64,000 nucleotides of DNA from Cellulomonas flavigena DSM 20109 (GCF_000092865.1 NC_014151.1:124001-188000), one strand, 5' to 3'; counted from the stretch's first letter, positions 32,671-41,753 are shown. Numbers and translations are program-made. The notes: generated by a model from the letters alone, not told the origin.

Positions 32671-33153
32671 TCAGGCGTCGGGGACGTCGACCGGGAGGGC
32701 CTCGTGACCCGGCCGGCCGTGGGTGCGCTCGCGTTCCTTGAGCTGCGCCTCGTAGACGTGACGTCGCCCCGCGGTCAGCTCGTCGCGGACGCGCTGCTCG
32801 GCCTCGGCGAACGCGCGGTGGTAGCCGGAGTCGAAGTCCTCCACGACCTGGAACGTCCAGCGCCCCGCCAGCACGTTGCGCCCCACGACGTCGGCGCGTA
32901 CCCGGTCCGCGAGCTCGGCGTGCCCGGCCTTCTCGAGGTCGTCGAGCGCCTCCTGCAGCTCGAGATCGGCGCGCCCGACGAGCCGGTGGAACGCGTACAG
33001 CATGCCGCGCGCGTGCTCGACGACCTCGAACGCCGCCGTCACCCCGCCCACGGCGGCGATCGTCGCGTCGTCGACGCCCGCGGGTGGGACGTGCCGGTCG
33101 TCGGGGCCGTCGTCGGCGGTGCGCTGCGTGGGCCGGGGCGTCGCGTCGTCCAT
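32671..33153 (-). CDS. Hypothetical cytoplasmic protein, actinobacterial type
   Basis: A 160-aa acidic, helical protein. After a disordered start it has GVTAAFEVVEHARGMLYAFH, then LELQEALDDLEKAGHAELAD and VVGRNVLAGRWTFQVVEDFD; the tail is charged (LKERERTHGRPGHEALP). I do not recognise a named family, but the gene has strong third-position GC bias and a clear ATG. It is divergent from the APC transporter gene, 140 bases away. No membrane segment is seen. Confidence 0.7.
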   Translation of the reverse strand: MDDATPRPTQRTADDGPDDRHVPPAGVDDATIAAVGGVTAAFEVVEHARGMLYAFHRLVGRADLELQEALDDLEKAGHAELADRVRADVVGRNVLAGRWTFQVVEDFDSGYHRAFAEAEQRVRDELTAGRRHVYEAQLKERERTHGRPGHEALPVDVPDA

Positions 33154-33292
33154 CCGTCCACCCTGCCGACCGCCCCGCGGTCCCGCACGCCGAGGGGCCC
33201 GTCAGGACGAACGTCCGGTGGCCCCCGGGGCTGCGGCGCGGAATGCTCGCACCGGACGGGCGCAGCCGCGCGCAGGGCACGAGGGAGAGAGC

Positions 33293-34840
33293 ATGACCGC
33301 GACGGACGCGCACCAGCCGGGGCCCCGGAGCATCCTGCGCCGGAGGTCGGTCGAGACCGCGATGAGGGCGGTCGACGACCCGGACCGCAGGCTGCGTCGC
33401 ACGCTCGGCGCGTGGGACCTGGCGGTCATGGGGGTGGCCGTCGCGGTGGGCGCCGGCATCTTCTCGGTGGGGGCGACGGCGGCCGCGCGGTACGCGGGGC
33501 CCTCGGTGATCGTCTCGTTCCTCATCGCCGCGGTCGTCTGCTCGCTGGCGATCATGTGCTACGCGGAGTTCGCGTCGACGATGCCCGTCGCGGGGTCGGC
33601 GTACACGTACTCCTACACGACGATGGGCGAGTTCATCGCGTGGATCATCGGCTGGGACCTCATCCTCGAGATGCTCCTGGCGGGCGCCGTGATCGCGAAG
33701 TTCTGGGGCGTCTACCTGGCGGACGCGCTGGGGCTGTTCGGGTTCGACGTGCCGCCGACGGTCGTGGTCGCGGGGGCGGACGTGAGCTGGGGACCCGTCG
33801 TCATCGTCGCGCTGTTCACCACGCTGCTGGCGGTCGGGACGCGGCTGAGCGCGCGGGTGAACTCCGTCTTCACGATCATCAAGGTCGGCATCACGCTGTT
33901 CGTCATCGTCGTCGGGTTCTTCTACGTGAAGGCCGAGAACTGGTCGCCGTTCGTGCCGCCGTCGCAGCCCGCGGAGCCGGGCACCTCGGCCCTCGAGCAG
34001 CCGCTGACCGGGTTCCTGCTCGGCCTCGAGCCCAGCACGTACGGGATCATGGGCATCCTGTCCGGCGCGGCGCTCGTGTTCTTCGCGTTCATCGGGTTCG
34101 ACGTGGTCGCGACGACGGCCGAGGAGACCAAGGACCCGCAGCGTGCCGTGCCGCGTGGCATCCTCGGCGGGCTCGCGCTGGTGACGGTGCTGTACGTGCT
34201 GGTGACGGTCGTGGTCACGGGCATGGTGAGCTACACCGAGCTGGCGGCGTCGGACGCGCCCTCGCTGACGACGGCGTTCGTGCTGGTCGGCGCGGACTGG
34301 GCCGGCCGCGTCATCTCCGTCGGCATCCTCGTCGGTCTGACCAGCGTGCTCATGGTGCTGCTGCTGGGGCTGACGCGCGTGGTGTTCGCGATGAGCCGCG
34401 ACGGTCTGCTGCCGCGCGGGGTGTCGCGCACGTCGCCGCGATTCGGCACGCCGCTGCGGCTGCAGGTCGGCGTGGGTGTCGTGGTCGCGCTGATCGCCGG
34501 GCTGTCGGAGGTCGAGCTGCTGGAGGAGATGATCAACATCGGGACGCTGTCGGCGTTCGTGCTGGTGTGCTTCGGCATCCCGCTGCTGCGCCGCTCGCGT
34601 CCCGACCTGCCGCGGGGGTTCCGGGTGCCGTTCTCGCCGGTGCTGCCGGTGGTCGCCGGTCTGGCGTGCATCTGGCTGATGCTCAACCTCACGACGCTGA
34701 CGTGGCTGCGGTTCCTCGTGTGGGTGGTCGTGGGCGCGGTCATCTACTTCTCCTACTCGTACCGCCGCTCGCTGCTGGGGCGCGGGGTCGCGGCGACGAC
34801 GGACGACGAGGCTGCGGGGGAGCCCACGGTCACCCACTGA
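33293..34840 (+). CDS. APC-superfamily amino acid permease (cationic amino acid transporter type)
   Basis: A 515-aa transporter with about 12 membrane segments. After a 40-residue cytoplasmic N-terminus come VAVAVGAGIFSVGATAAARY (the glycine-rich first segment), CYAEFASTMPVAGSAYTYSY and FAFIGFDVVATTAEETKDPQRAVP, all diagnostic of the CAT/APC family. The ATG is preceded by GAGGGAGAGAGC. It should bring in an amino acid by proton symport or exchange. No metabolic genes are linked, so the substrate is open. It is a single gene followed by the NfeD-flotillin pair. Confidence 0.92.
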   Translation: MTATDAHQPGPRSILRRRSVETAMRAVDDPDRRLRRTLGAWDLAVMGVAVAVGAGIFSVGATAAARYAGPSVIVSFLIAAVVCSLAIMCYAEFASTMPVAGSAYTYSYTTMGEFIAWIIGWDLILEMLLAGAVIAKFWGVYLADALGLFGFDVPPTVVVAGADVSWGPVVIVALFTTLLAVGTRLSARVNSVFTIIKVGITLFVIVVGFFYVKAENWSPFVPPSQPAEPGTSALEQPLTGFLLGLEPSTYGIMGILSGAALVFFAFIGFDVVATTAEETKDPQRAVPRGILGGLALVTVLYVLVTVVVTGMVSYTELAASDAPSLTTAFVLVGADWAGRVISVGILVGLTSVLMVLLLGLTRVVFAMSRDGLLPRGVSRTSPRFGTPLRLQVGVGVVVALIAGLSEVELLEEMINIGTLSAFVLVCFGIPLLRRSRPDLPRGFRVPFSPVLPVVAGLACIWLMLNLTTLTWLRFLVWVVVGAVIYFSYSYRRSLLGRGVAATTDDEAAGEPTVTH

Positions 34841-34964
34841 CCGCCGTGGGCCGACCACAGGAGCCGGTTCACCCGATCGCGTCCACAGCCGGGTCCAGGG
34901 GCCCGTCCGGGGAGTGGTGCGCTGCGGCATACTGGCCGCTCACCCCACCCGAAGGGACCCGTCC

Positions 34965-35432
34965 GTGACCGTCTTCCTCGTCATCGGGGGCATCGGCCTC
35001 GTCGTCCTGCTCGCGTCGCTGGTGTTCGGTGACGTCTTCGAGTCGTTCGACATCGGCGAGGGCGGCTTCTCCGGCATCGCGGCCGGGGTCGGGGCGGTCG
35101 TGTTCGGATCGAGCGGGGTCATCGCGCTCGCGCAGGACCTGGACCTGGTGTGGGCCTACGTCATCGGCGTCGCCTTCGCGGTGGTCGCGTTCCTCGTCGC
35201 GCAGCAGCTTGTGAAGCGGCTCTCGGACACCGAGGACGCCCCGCCGCCGCCGCTCGACGGCGCGTTCGGCATGACGACGTCGACCACGGGCCCGGGCGGC
35301 GGCGAGGTCCGCCTCGAGGGCGTGCGTGACCTCGAGGCCCGGCTCGCGTGGGCCGAGGAGGAGATTCCCGCCGGCACGCGCGTCGTCGTCGTCGGGGTCT
35401 CCGGGTCGCGCGTGCAGGTGACGCGCGCCTGA
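34965..35432 (+). CDS. NfeD-like membrane protein
   Basis: A 155-aa protein starting GTG behind GAAGGGACCC. It has two to three membrane segments (FLVIGGIGLVVLLASLVFG, GIAAGVGAVVFGSSGVIAL and VIGVAFAVVAFLVAQQLV). A C-terminal soluble domain follows, with a beta-barrel-like sequence AEEEIPAGTRVVVVGVSGSRVQV, the OB fold of NfeD proteins. NfeD proteins pair with SPFH proteins in membrane microdomains; the flotillin gene follows after 117 bases, which supports the call. It lacks the protease domain of long NfeD forms. Confidence 0.8.
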   Translation: MTVFLVIGGIGLVVLLASLVFGDVFESFDIGEGGFSGIAAGVGAVVFGSSGVIALAQDLDLVWAYVIGVAFAVVAFLVAQQLVKRLSDTEDAPPPPLDGAFGMTTSTTGPGGGEVRLEGVRDLEARLAWAEEEIPAGTRVVVVGVSGSRVQVTRA

Positions 35433-35549
35433 CGCCCCCCGCAGCAGCGCCGGACCGCGTCGTGGAGGCGACGCGGCACCCGCGTCCACCCCTGATCAGC
35501 AGCACCGCGCAGGACCCAGAGGAAGGAGCCCGGCCCGGCCGGGACCATC

Positions 35550-37025
35550 ATGTTCAACGTCGTGGAGGACGGGGCCACCATCCTGGCCGTCGCCGCGCTG
35601 ATCATCGCGTTCGTCGCGGTGATTGCGCTCATCACCAAGCGCATCCGCCGGGTGCCGCCCAACGAGGCGCTGATCATCGTCGGCCGCGGTGCCGGTCGGG
35701 GTGCGGCGGCCGATGCCGGGCAGCGCGTGGTCGTCGGCGGGCGGGTGTTCGTGTGGCCGGTCCTGCAGCAGGGCTTCCCGATCTCCCTCGAGCAGCGCCA
35801 GATCGGCATCACGGTCGAGGGTGTCGACAAGAACCGCATCAAGCTCGCCATCAAGGCGTCCATCAACTTCAAGGTCCGTGGGGACGAGGAGGGTGTGCGC
35901 CGCGCCGCGCAGCGCTTCCTCTCGCAGCAGGCGACGCTGACCGACGTCATCAAGGAGTCCCTCGAGGGCTCGCTGCGCTCGATCATCGGCGACATGACGA
36001 TCGAGCAGATCATCAGCGACCGGAAGTCGCTGCAGGACGCGGTCGTCAACTCCACCAAGACCGACCTGGCCGAGCAGGGTCTGCAGGTCGACCTGCTCAA
36101 CATCTCCGACATCTCGACCCCGGGCTCGGACTACCTCGCCAACCTCGGCCGTGCCGAGGCCGCGCGTGCGCGCCAGGTCGCCGAGGTCAAGGAGGCCGAG
36201 GCGCAGCAGGTCTCCGAGTTCGCCAAGATCGTCGCGATGGAGGCCATCGCCGAGCGTCAGCGCGACCTCGCGCTCAAGCAGGCCGCCATCAAGGCGGAGA
36301 CCGACCGCGCCAACGCCGAGGCGAACGCCTCCGGGCAGCTCGCGCGCGCCGAGCAGGACAAGCTCGTCGCCGCGCAGGAGCGCGAGGCCCTGGTCGAGAA
36401 GGCCCGGGTGACCGAGGAGCAGCTCGACATCGACGTCCGCAAGCCGGCGGAGGCGCGCGCGTACGCCGCGGTCCAGCAGGCCACCGCCGAGCGCGACGCG
36501 GCCAACGCGGCCGCCGAGGCCGACGCCTACCGCCGCATGAAGGTCGCCGAGGCCAACAAGATCGCGACGGTCCAGGACGCCGAGGCTGCCGCCGAGGCCA
36601 CGATCCGTGCCGGTAACGCCGAGCGTGACCGCCAGCTCGCCGAGGCCAAGGCGCTCGAGGCGCTGGGTCTGGCCCGCGCCGCGGCCGCCAAGGCCGAGGG
36701 TCTCGCGCAGGCGGAGGCCACGCGTGCGCAGGCCGAGGCCCTGCGCGAGCAGGGTGAGGCGGTCCTCGCGCAGCAGGTCATCGCCCTGCTGCCCGAGATC
36801 GTGCGCGCCGCGGCCGAGCCGATCGGCGCGATCGACCAGCTCACGGTCGTCTCGACGGACGGTGCGTCCGGCCTCACCCGGACCGTCGGGCAGGTGCTCG
36901 GCGAGGGTCAGGAGGTCATCAAGTCCCTCACGGGCCTCGACCTCAACACCCTCGTCGCGAGCATCGCCGACAAGGCCGTCGCGGGCAGGCCGGTCGCCGG
37001 CAACGGGACGCCGCCTCAGGGCTGA
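35550..37025 (+). CDS. Flotillin-like SPFH protein
   Basis: A 491-aa protein with an N-terminal membrane segment (ILAVAALIIAFVAVIALI) followed by the SPFH domain (RVPPNEALIIVGRG to about residue 195, including EQRQIGITVEGVDKNRIKLA). A long Ala/Glu coiled coil then runs to about residue 400, with repeated QAEA/AEAE units. The C-terminus holds LLPEIVRAAAEPIGAIDQLT. Flotillins scaffold ordered membrane domains and here are paired with the NfeD-like gene upstream. It is followed by a strong terminator, so the pair forms its own unit. Confidence 0.9.
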   Translation: MFNVVEDGATILAVAALIIAFVAVIALITKRIRRVPPNEALIIVGRGAGRGAAADAGQRVVVGGRVFVWPVLQQGFPISLEQRQIGITVEGVDKNRIKLAIKASINFKVRGDEEGVRRAAQRFLSQQATLTDVIKESLEGSLRSIIGDMTIEQIISDRKSLQDAVVNSTKTDLAEQGLQVDLLNISDISTPGSDYLANLGRAEAARARQVAEVKEAEAQQVSEFAKIVAMEAIAERQRDLALKQAAIKAETDRANAEANASGQLARAEQDKLVAAQEREALVEKARVTEEQLDIDVRKPAEARAYAAVQQATAERDAANAAAEADAYRRMKVAEANKIATVQDAEAAAEATIRAGNAERDRQLAEAKALEALGLARAAAAKAEGLAQAEATRAQAEALREQGEAVLAQQVIALLPEIVRAAAEPIGAIDQLTVVSTDGASGLTRTVGQVLGEGQEVIKSLTGLDLNTLVASIADKAVAGRPVAGNGTPPQG

Positions 37026-37040
37026 GCTCCGTACCACGTC

Positions 37041-37075
37041 GACGCGCCCGGTTCCCGCGAGGGACCGGGCGCGTC
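37041..37075 (+). terminator. Hairpin terminator of the NfeD-flotillin unit
   Basis: GACGCGCCCGGTTCCC pairs with GGGACCGGGCGCGTC (one bulged T) around a GCGA loop, 15 bases after the flotillin stop. There is no U-run, as is usual here. Confidence 0.7.
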
Positions 37076-37208
37076 CGTGCGTCCGGCTCCTGGGACGCGG
37101 GGCGTGCGACACCGGGCGCACGTCGCTCACGGGTGCTGATGAGCGCACTCAGCCCGGCGTCGCGGCGGCGTCGTCCTGGATGCCGAACGGGCGACCGCCA
37201 GTCGCCCC

Positions 37209-37515
37209 GCTCGGCGGGGAGGCGGGTGCGCCGACCGGAACCTGACTCCCCGACAGGGCGCCCGAACGGTGACCCAGGTTCCGCTCGGCGGGGAGGCGGG
37301 TGCGCCGACCGGAACCTGACTCCCCGACAGGGCGCCCGAACGGTGACCGAGGTTCCGCTCGGCGGGGAGGCGGGTGCGCCGACCGGAACCTGACTCCCCG
37401 ACAGGGCGCCCGAACGGTGACCGAGGTTCCGCTCGGCGGGGAGGCGGGTGCGCCGACCGGAACCTGACTCCCCGACAGGGCGCCCGAACGGTGACCCAGG
37501 TTCCGCTCGGCGGGG
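37209..37515. repeat. 74-bp tandem repeat array, four full units
   Basis: Units begin GCTCGGCGGGGAGGCGGGTG at 37209, 37283, 37357 and 37431, exactly 74 bases apart, and a fifth start at 37505 breaks off after about 10 bases. A degenerate half unit precedes the first (CGAACGGGCGACC... near 37178). Each unit contains GGAACCTG ... AGGTTCC, a dyad that can form a hairpin with a loop of about 30 bases. Units differ mainly by GACCCAGG in the first and fourth versus GACCGAGG in the second and third. It is intergenic between flotillin and GH31 genes. Function unknown; it could be a tandem-amplified terminator or REP-type element. Confidence 0.9.
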
Positions 37516-37575
37516 GAGGGGGTGGGTGCGGGTGTCCTGGTGCGGGGTGGGCGGGGGCGACGAAGGATGGTGGGC

Positions 37576-39972
37576 ATGGCCCTCCCGACGCTGCCCACCC
37601 GTCCCGTCGCGGACCCCGCCGCTGTCGTGCAGGGCGACCGGTACCGCATCACGGTCCTCACCGAGGGCCTGCTGCGTCTCGAGCACTCGCCCGACGGGAC
37701 CTTCGAGGACCGGCCGTCCACGTTCGCGCTCCACCGGCAGCAGCCGGTGCCGGAGTTCCGCGTCGTCGACCAGGGCACGCACCTGGAGGTGGTCACGCGG
37801 CGCATGCGGCTGACGTACGACAAGGGCCCGTTCACCACCAGCGGCCTGTCGGTCGCGGTGCTGGGGGCGGTGACGACGTGGCACTCGGTGTGGCGGTACG
37901 GCCAGGACGACGACGGCCGCAACCTGGGCGGAACGGCCCGCACCCTCGACGAGGCCGACGGTGCCGTCCCCCTGGAGCCCGGCGTGGTGGGGCGCAACGG
38001 CTACGCGGTGATCGACGACTCGTCGTCCCTGCTGCTCACCGACGACGGCTGGGTCGCGCCGCGTGACGACGGCCGCACCGACCTGTACGTCTTCGCGTAC
38101 GGCCACGACCACGCCGAGGCGGTGCGCGCGCTGTACGCGGTCTCGGGTGCGCAGCCGGTGCTCCCGCGCTGGGCGCTGGGCAACTGGTGGAGCCGCTACC
38201 ACCGCTACGCGGCCGACGAGTACCTGGCGCTCCTGACGAGGTTCCGCGCGGCCGGCCTGCCGTTCTCCGTCGCGGTCCTCGACATGGACTGGCACGTCAC
38301 CGACGTCGACCCCGCGATCTCGAGCGGCTGGACGGGCTACTCGTGGGACCGCGAGGTCTTCCCGGACCCGCGCGCGTTCCTCGCCGAGGTCCACCGTCGT
38401 GGCCTGCGCGTGACGCTCAACGTGCACCCGGCGGACGGGGTCGGCCCGCACGAGGACGCGTACGTCGCGATGTGCGCCGCGCTCGGCCTCGACCCCACGG
38501 ACCGTGACCCCGTCGCGTTCGACGTCACCGACGAGGCGTTCCTCACCGCGTACCTCGACGTGCTGCACCGGGGCCTGGAGGACGACGGCGTCGACTTCTG
38601 GTGGATCGACTGGCAGCAGGGCTCGCACTCGCGGGTCGCGGGGATCGACCCGCTGTGGATGCTCAACCACTTCCACTTCCTCGACAACGCGCGCGGCGGC
38701 CGGCGGCCCCTGACCTTCTCGCGCTACGCGGGCCCCGGCTCGCACCGGTACCCGGTGGGTTTCTCGGGGGACGCGGTGGTGTCGTGGGCGTCGCTGGCGT
38801 TCCAGCCGCACTTCACCGCCGCGGCCGCGAACATCGGGTACGGCTGGTGGAGCCACGACGTCGGCGGGCACATGTTCGGCGCGAAGGACGACGAGCTCGC
38901 GACGCGCTGGGTGCAGCTCGGGGTGTTCTCGCCGATCCTGCGGCTGCACTCGTCGAACAACCCGTTCCTCACCAAGGAGCCGTGGTCGTTCGGCCCGGAG
39001 CACGAGGCCGCCCAGACGGCCGCGCTGCGGCTGCGGCACCGCCTGGTGCCGTACCTGCACACGATGAACCACCGGGCGGCGCGCGAGGGCGTGCCGCTCG
39101 TGACGCCGATGTACCACCGCTGGCCTCGCCACCCCGAGGCGTACGAGGTCCCGGGCCAGGTCGCGTTCGGCTCGCAGCTGCTGGTGGCGCCGGTGACGGG
39201 GCCGCGGGACCGGGAGTCCGCGACGGCGGCCGTGCGCGCGTGGCTCCCGGACGGCGTGTGGGTCGACGTGCTGACGGGTCTGGTCTACGACGGGGGCCGG
39301 GAGCTGGTGCTGCACCGCGACCTGACGTCCGTCCCGGTGCTCGCGCCCGCGGGTGCGCTGGTCCCGCTCGACGCGGCCGACGTGCCGGCCGACGACCCGG
39401 TCGAGCCGGACGCCCTGGAGGTGCTGGTCGTCGTCGGTGCGGACGGCGGCCTCACGCTGGTGGAGGACGACGGCACGGGCGACGGGCTCGACGAGGCGCG
39501 CGTGGTCCGCACGCCGCTGACCTGGGACCAGGCCGCCGGTGTGCTGACGGTCGGCCCGGCGGCGGGGGCGACGGGCGTGCTGCCGGCCGTGCGGACGTGG
39601 ACGGCGACGTTCGTGTCGGTGGCCGGCGGGGTCGCGCCGGTCGCGACCATCGAGGGCGGAGCCGTCGAGCCGGGCGTGGTCCGCACCGCCGACGGGCACC
39701 TGCGTGTCACGGTGGCCGACGTGCCCGTCGGTGCGGTGCTGCGCGTGGGCCTGGGCGAGGCCCCGGAGCTGCGCCCGAACGACGTCGCGGGTCGGCTGCA
39801 CCGACTGCTCGACGCGGCGCAGGTGGGGTTCGAGCTCAAGCGGCGCGTGCTGGAGGTGCTGACGTCCGACCGCCCGCTGCACGTGCGTCTGGCGCACCTC
39901 GCGGCGCTCGACGTGCCGGCGTCGCTGCGCGCGGCGGTCGAGGAGGTCGTGCTGGCGCGGGCGTCGGCCTGA
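37576..39972 (+). CDS. GH31 family glycoside hydrolase (alpha-glucosidase or alpha-xylosidase type)
   Basis: A 798-aa cytoplasmic enzyme without signal peptide. I chose the ATG at 37576 because GAAGGA lies eight bases before it; the ATG nine bases upstream is also possible. Substrate-site motifs are WALGNWWSRY, VAVLDMDWHV and the nucleophile region DDGVDFWWIDWQQG with Asp near residue 343. The acid/base region is SGDAVVSWAS near residue 398, with SRYAGPGSHRYPVGFSGD before it, and SPILRLHSSNNPF follows. This is the GH31 barrel, flanked by N- and C-terminal beta domains. It hydrolyses alpha-linked glucose or xylose from oligosaccharides. The final 60 residues are an extra helical tail. Confidence 0.9.
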   Translation: MALPTLPTRPVADPAAVVQGDRYRITVLTEGLLRLEHSPDGTFEDRPSTFALHRQQPVPEFRVVDQGTHLEVVTRRMRLTYDKGPFTTSGLSVAVLGAVTTWHSVWRYGQDDDGRNLGGTARTLDEADGAVPLEPGVVGRNGYAVIDDSSSLLLTDDGWVAPRDDGRTDLYVFAYGHDHAEAVRALYAVSGAQPVLPRWALGNWWSRYHRYAADEYLALLTRFRAAGLPFSVAVLDMDWHVTDVDPAISSGWTGYSWDREVFPDPRAFLAEVHRRGLRVTLNVHPADGVGPHEDAYVAMCAALGLDPTDRDPVAFDVTDEAFLTAYLDVLHRGLEDDGVDFWWIDWQQGSHSRVAGIDPLWMLNHFHFLDNARGGRRPLTFSRYAGPGSHRYPVGFSGDAVVSWASLAFQPHFTAAAANIGYGWWSHDVGGHMFGAKDDELATRWVQLGVFSPILRLHSSNNPFLTKEPWSFGPEHEAAQTAALRLRHRLVPYLHTMNHRAAREGVPLVTPMYHRWPRHPEAYEVPGQVAFGSQLLVAPVTGPRDRESATAAVRAWLPDGVWVDVLTGLVYDGGRELVLHRDLTSVPVLAPAGALVPLDAADVPADDPVEPDALEVLVVVGADGGLTLVEDDGTGDGLDEARVVRTPLTWDQAAGVLTVGPAAGATGVLPAVRTWTATFVSVAGGVAPVATIEGGAVEPGVVRTADGHLRVTVADVPVGAVLRVGLGEAPELRPNDVAGRLHRLLDAAQVGFELKRRVLEVLTSDRPLHVRLAHLAALDVPASLRAAVEEVVLARASA

Positions 39973-40014
39973 CTCGCGCGGCCACCTAGGGTGGGCGGCG
40001 TGGAGGAGTACGCG

Positions 40015-41277
40015 ATGACCGGGTTCCGGGTCCGCGAGCACCGGGTCGAGGTGCCGGTGGACTGGTCGGACCCGACCCGCTTCGGCTCGATCGAGGTGTT
40101 CGCGCGCGAGGTCGTGGACCCCCAGCGTGCCGCCGACGACCTGCCGCTGCTGCTGTTCCTGCAGGGTGGCCCGGGCGGCATGTCCCCGCGGCCGGCGCCC
40201 GGTGGCTGGCTCGCCACGGCGCTGCGCACCCACCGCGTCGTGCTGCTCGACCAGCGCGGCACGGGTCGCTCGTCGCGCGTCGACGGCACGGACGTCGCGG
40301 CCCTGGGCGACGCGGCGGGGGACCACCTCGCGTGCTTCCGTGCCGACGCGGTCGTCGCCGACGCCGAGCACCTGCGCCGCACCGTGTACGGCGGGCGGCG
40401 GTGGACGACGCTCGGGCAGTCGTACGGCGGGTTCCTCACGCTCACGTACCTCTCGCGGCACCCCGAGGCGCTCGACGCGTGCTGGGTCACCGGGGGGCTG
40501 CCGCCGGTCGGCGCCACGGCCGAGGACGTCTACGCGGCGACGTACCCGCGGCAGGCCGCCCGTAACCGCGCGCTGGCGCGGGCGTTCCCCGACGACGTCG
40601 ACCTGCTGGGCCGCCTGGCGGACCGCGTCGCCGCCGGGGACGTCGTGCTGCCGAACCGTGACGTGCTCACCGTCGAACGCCTGCAGACCCTCGGGATGGA
40701 CCTGGGCATGAGCACCGGGGCCGACGGCCTGCACTGGCTGCTCGACACCGCGCTGGACCGCCGCGGCGAGCCCGCACCCGGATTCCTCGCGCAGGTCGCC
40801 GCCCGCACCGGGTTCGACACCAACCCCCTGTACCTCGTGCTCCAGGAGGCCATCTACCACTCCGGCCCCCGCGAGCCCGGGTGGGCCGCGGCCACCGAGC
40901 ACGCGCGGCACCCGGCGTTCGCCGCCGCCGCGCGGCCGCTGCAGCTCACCGGCGAGGCGGCGTACCCCTGGATGTTCTCGCAGGTCAGCGCGCTGCGGCC
41001 GTTCGCCGCCGCCGCCGAGGCGCTCGCGTCGCGCACGTCGTGGCCCGAGCTGTACGACGTCGACCGCCTCGCCGCCAACGAGGTCCCCGTCGCCGCCGTG
41101 CAGTACTACGACGACCCGTACGTCGACCTCGACCTCGCGCTGGCGACCGACCTGGGCAACAGCCAGGTGTGGGTCACCAACGAGTTCCTCCACGACGGCC
41201 TGCGCGTCGCGGGCGACACGATCCTCCCGCGCCTCGCCGACCTCACCGCCGGCCGCTGGACGGTCACCTCGCGCTGA
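40015..41277 (+). CDS. S33-family alpha/beta hydrolase (prolyl aminopeptidase type)
   Basis: A 420-aa cytoplasmic enzyme. The ATG at 40015 is preceded by GGAGGAG at seven bases. Motifs are LLLFLQGGPGGMSPRP (oxyanion, HGGPG-type), VVLLDQRGTGRSS, and WTTLGQSYGGFLTL with the nucleophile Ser near residue 135. The Asp and His come near the end (YYDDPYVDLD; EFLHDGLR). This is the large prolyl aminopeptidase group of family S33, which removes N-terminal proline or other residues from peptides. Length of about 420-430 is normal for that group. It is convergent with a tiny membrane-protein gene. Confidence 0.88.
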   Translation: MTGFRVREHRVEVPVDWSDPTRFGSIEVFAREVVDPQRAADDLPLLLFLQGGPGGMSPRPAPGGWLATALRTHRVVLLDQRGTGRSSRVDGTDVAALGDAAGDHLACFRADAVVADAEHLRRTVYGGRRWTTLGQSYGGFLTLTYLSRHPEALDACWVTGGLPPVGATAEDVYAATYPRQAARNRALARAFPDDVDLLGRLADRVAAGDVVLPNRDVLTVERLQTLGMDLGMSTGADGLHWLLDTALDRRGEPAPGFLAQVAARTGFDTNPLYLVLQEAIYHSGPREPGWAAATEHARHPAFAAAARPLQLTGEAAYPWMFSQVSALRPFAAAAEALASRTSWPELYDVDRLAANEVPVAAVQYYDDPYVDLDLALATDLGNSQVWVTNEFLHDGLRVAGDTILPRLADLTAGRWTVTSR

Positions 41278-41303
41278 CGCCTCCCACGTCGCACCCGGGT
41301 CCG

Positions 41304-41420
41304 CTACGTCACCAGCGGGTGGATCGCGTACACCAGCCCGACGACGGCGCCCAGGGCGATGACGACGCCCGTCCACACGAGCAGCCGCGCGGTCCGACGG
41401 GTGCGTCGTTCGTCGTCCAC
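41304..41420 (-). CDS. Very small membrane protein (38 aa)
   Basis: The GTG at 41420 has a perfect AGGAGG eight bases before it and opens a 38-residue protein ending at TAG. After the basic start DDERRTRRTARLL comes a single membrane segment, WTGVVIALGAVVGLVYAI, and the tail HPLVT. The basic end should stay inside. It lies 26 bases from the convergent S33 peptidase stop. The strong ribosome site is the main reason to believe it; no homologue comes to mind. Confidence 0.6.
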   Translation of the reverse strand: MDDERRTRRTARLLVWTGVVIALGAVVGLVYAIHPLVT

Positions 41421-41533
41421 CGGAAGGCCCTCCTGTGCTGTCGGACGCCAGGGCGTCCACTGTGTCCCGCGGCCGCGGGACGCGCACCCCGGCCGCGGCG
41501 CGCGAGCCCGATCGACCCGGTCGAGACGCAGGG

Positions 41534-41569
41534 CTGAACGCCGGGTCGGCGCTGAACGTCGGGTCGGCG
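41534..41569. repeat. 18-bp direct tandem repeat
   Basis: CTGAACGCCGGGTCGGCG is followed immediately by CTGAACGTCGGGTCGGCG, differing in one base. It lies between the two tiny membrane-protein genes. Nothing suggests coding. Confidence 0.6.
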
Positions 41570-41590
41570 CGGTGCTCGCCGTGGGAGCCG

Positions 41591-41619
41591 CGCCGGGCCC
41601 GCGGAGAGCGGGCCCGGCG
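41591..41619 (-). terminator. Hairpin terminator of the 41-aa membrane-protein gene
   Basis: CGCCGGGCCCGC and GCGGGCCCGGCG form a perfect 12-bp stem with loop GGAGA, eight bases after the stop of the small gene on the minus strand. Confidence 0.65.
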
Positions 41620-41627
41620 GCCCGTCG

Positions 41628-41753
41628 TCAGCCGGCGACGAGCAGCGCCGTCGCCGCGCCGGCGGTGGCCACGACGACCAGCCCGGCGCACAGCGCCACC
41701 AGCGCGAGCATCGCTCGCAGCCGACCGTTCCACGCCTCGCTCCGTGCGTTCAT
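41628..41753 (-). CDS. Very small membrane protein (41 aa)
   Basis: The ATG at 41753 is preceded by GGAGGTG at six bases. The 41-residue protein begins MNARSEAWNGRLRAM and then has one membrane segment, LALVALCAGLVVVATAGAAT, to the end (LLVAG). A hairpin terminator follows directly. It is similar in size and layout to the 38-aa protein downstream on the same strand, but the sequences are not clearly related. Such single-segment proteins often modulate larger membrane complexes; no partner can be named. Confidence 0.65.
   Translation of the reverse strand: MNARSEAWNGRLRAMLALVALCAGLVVVATAGAATALLVAG

Larger units (their letters stand above)
37026..37575. other. Gene-free stretch with terminator and tandem repeats before the GH31 gene
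   Basis: About 550 bases with no supported gene. It holds the flotillin terminator, a non-repetitive stretch to about 37165, and the 74-bp tandem repeat array to about 37515. The GH31 ribosome site GAAGGA follows. Long frames open across the array on both strands but only because the repeat is GC-rich. Confidence 0.6.

Noticed and set aside
37209..37515. CRISPR array
   Set aside because: The repeats are directly adjacent without unique spacers, and there are no cas genes.
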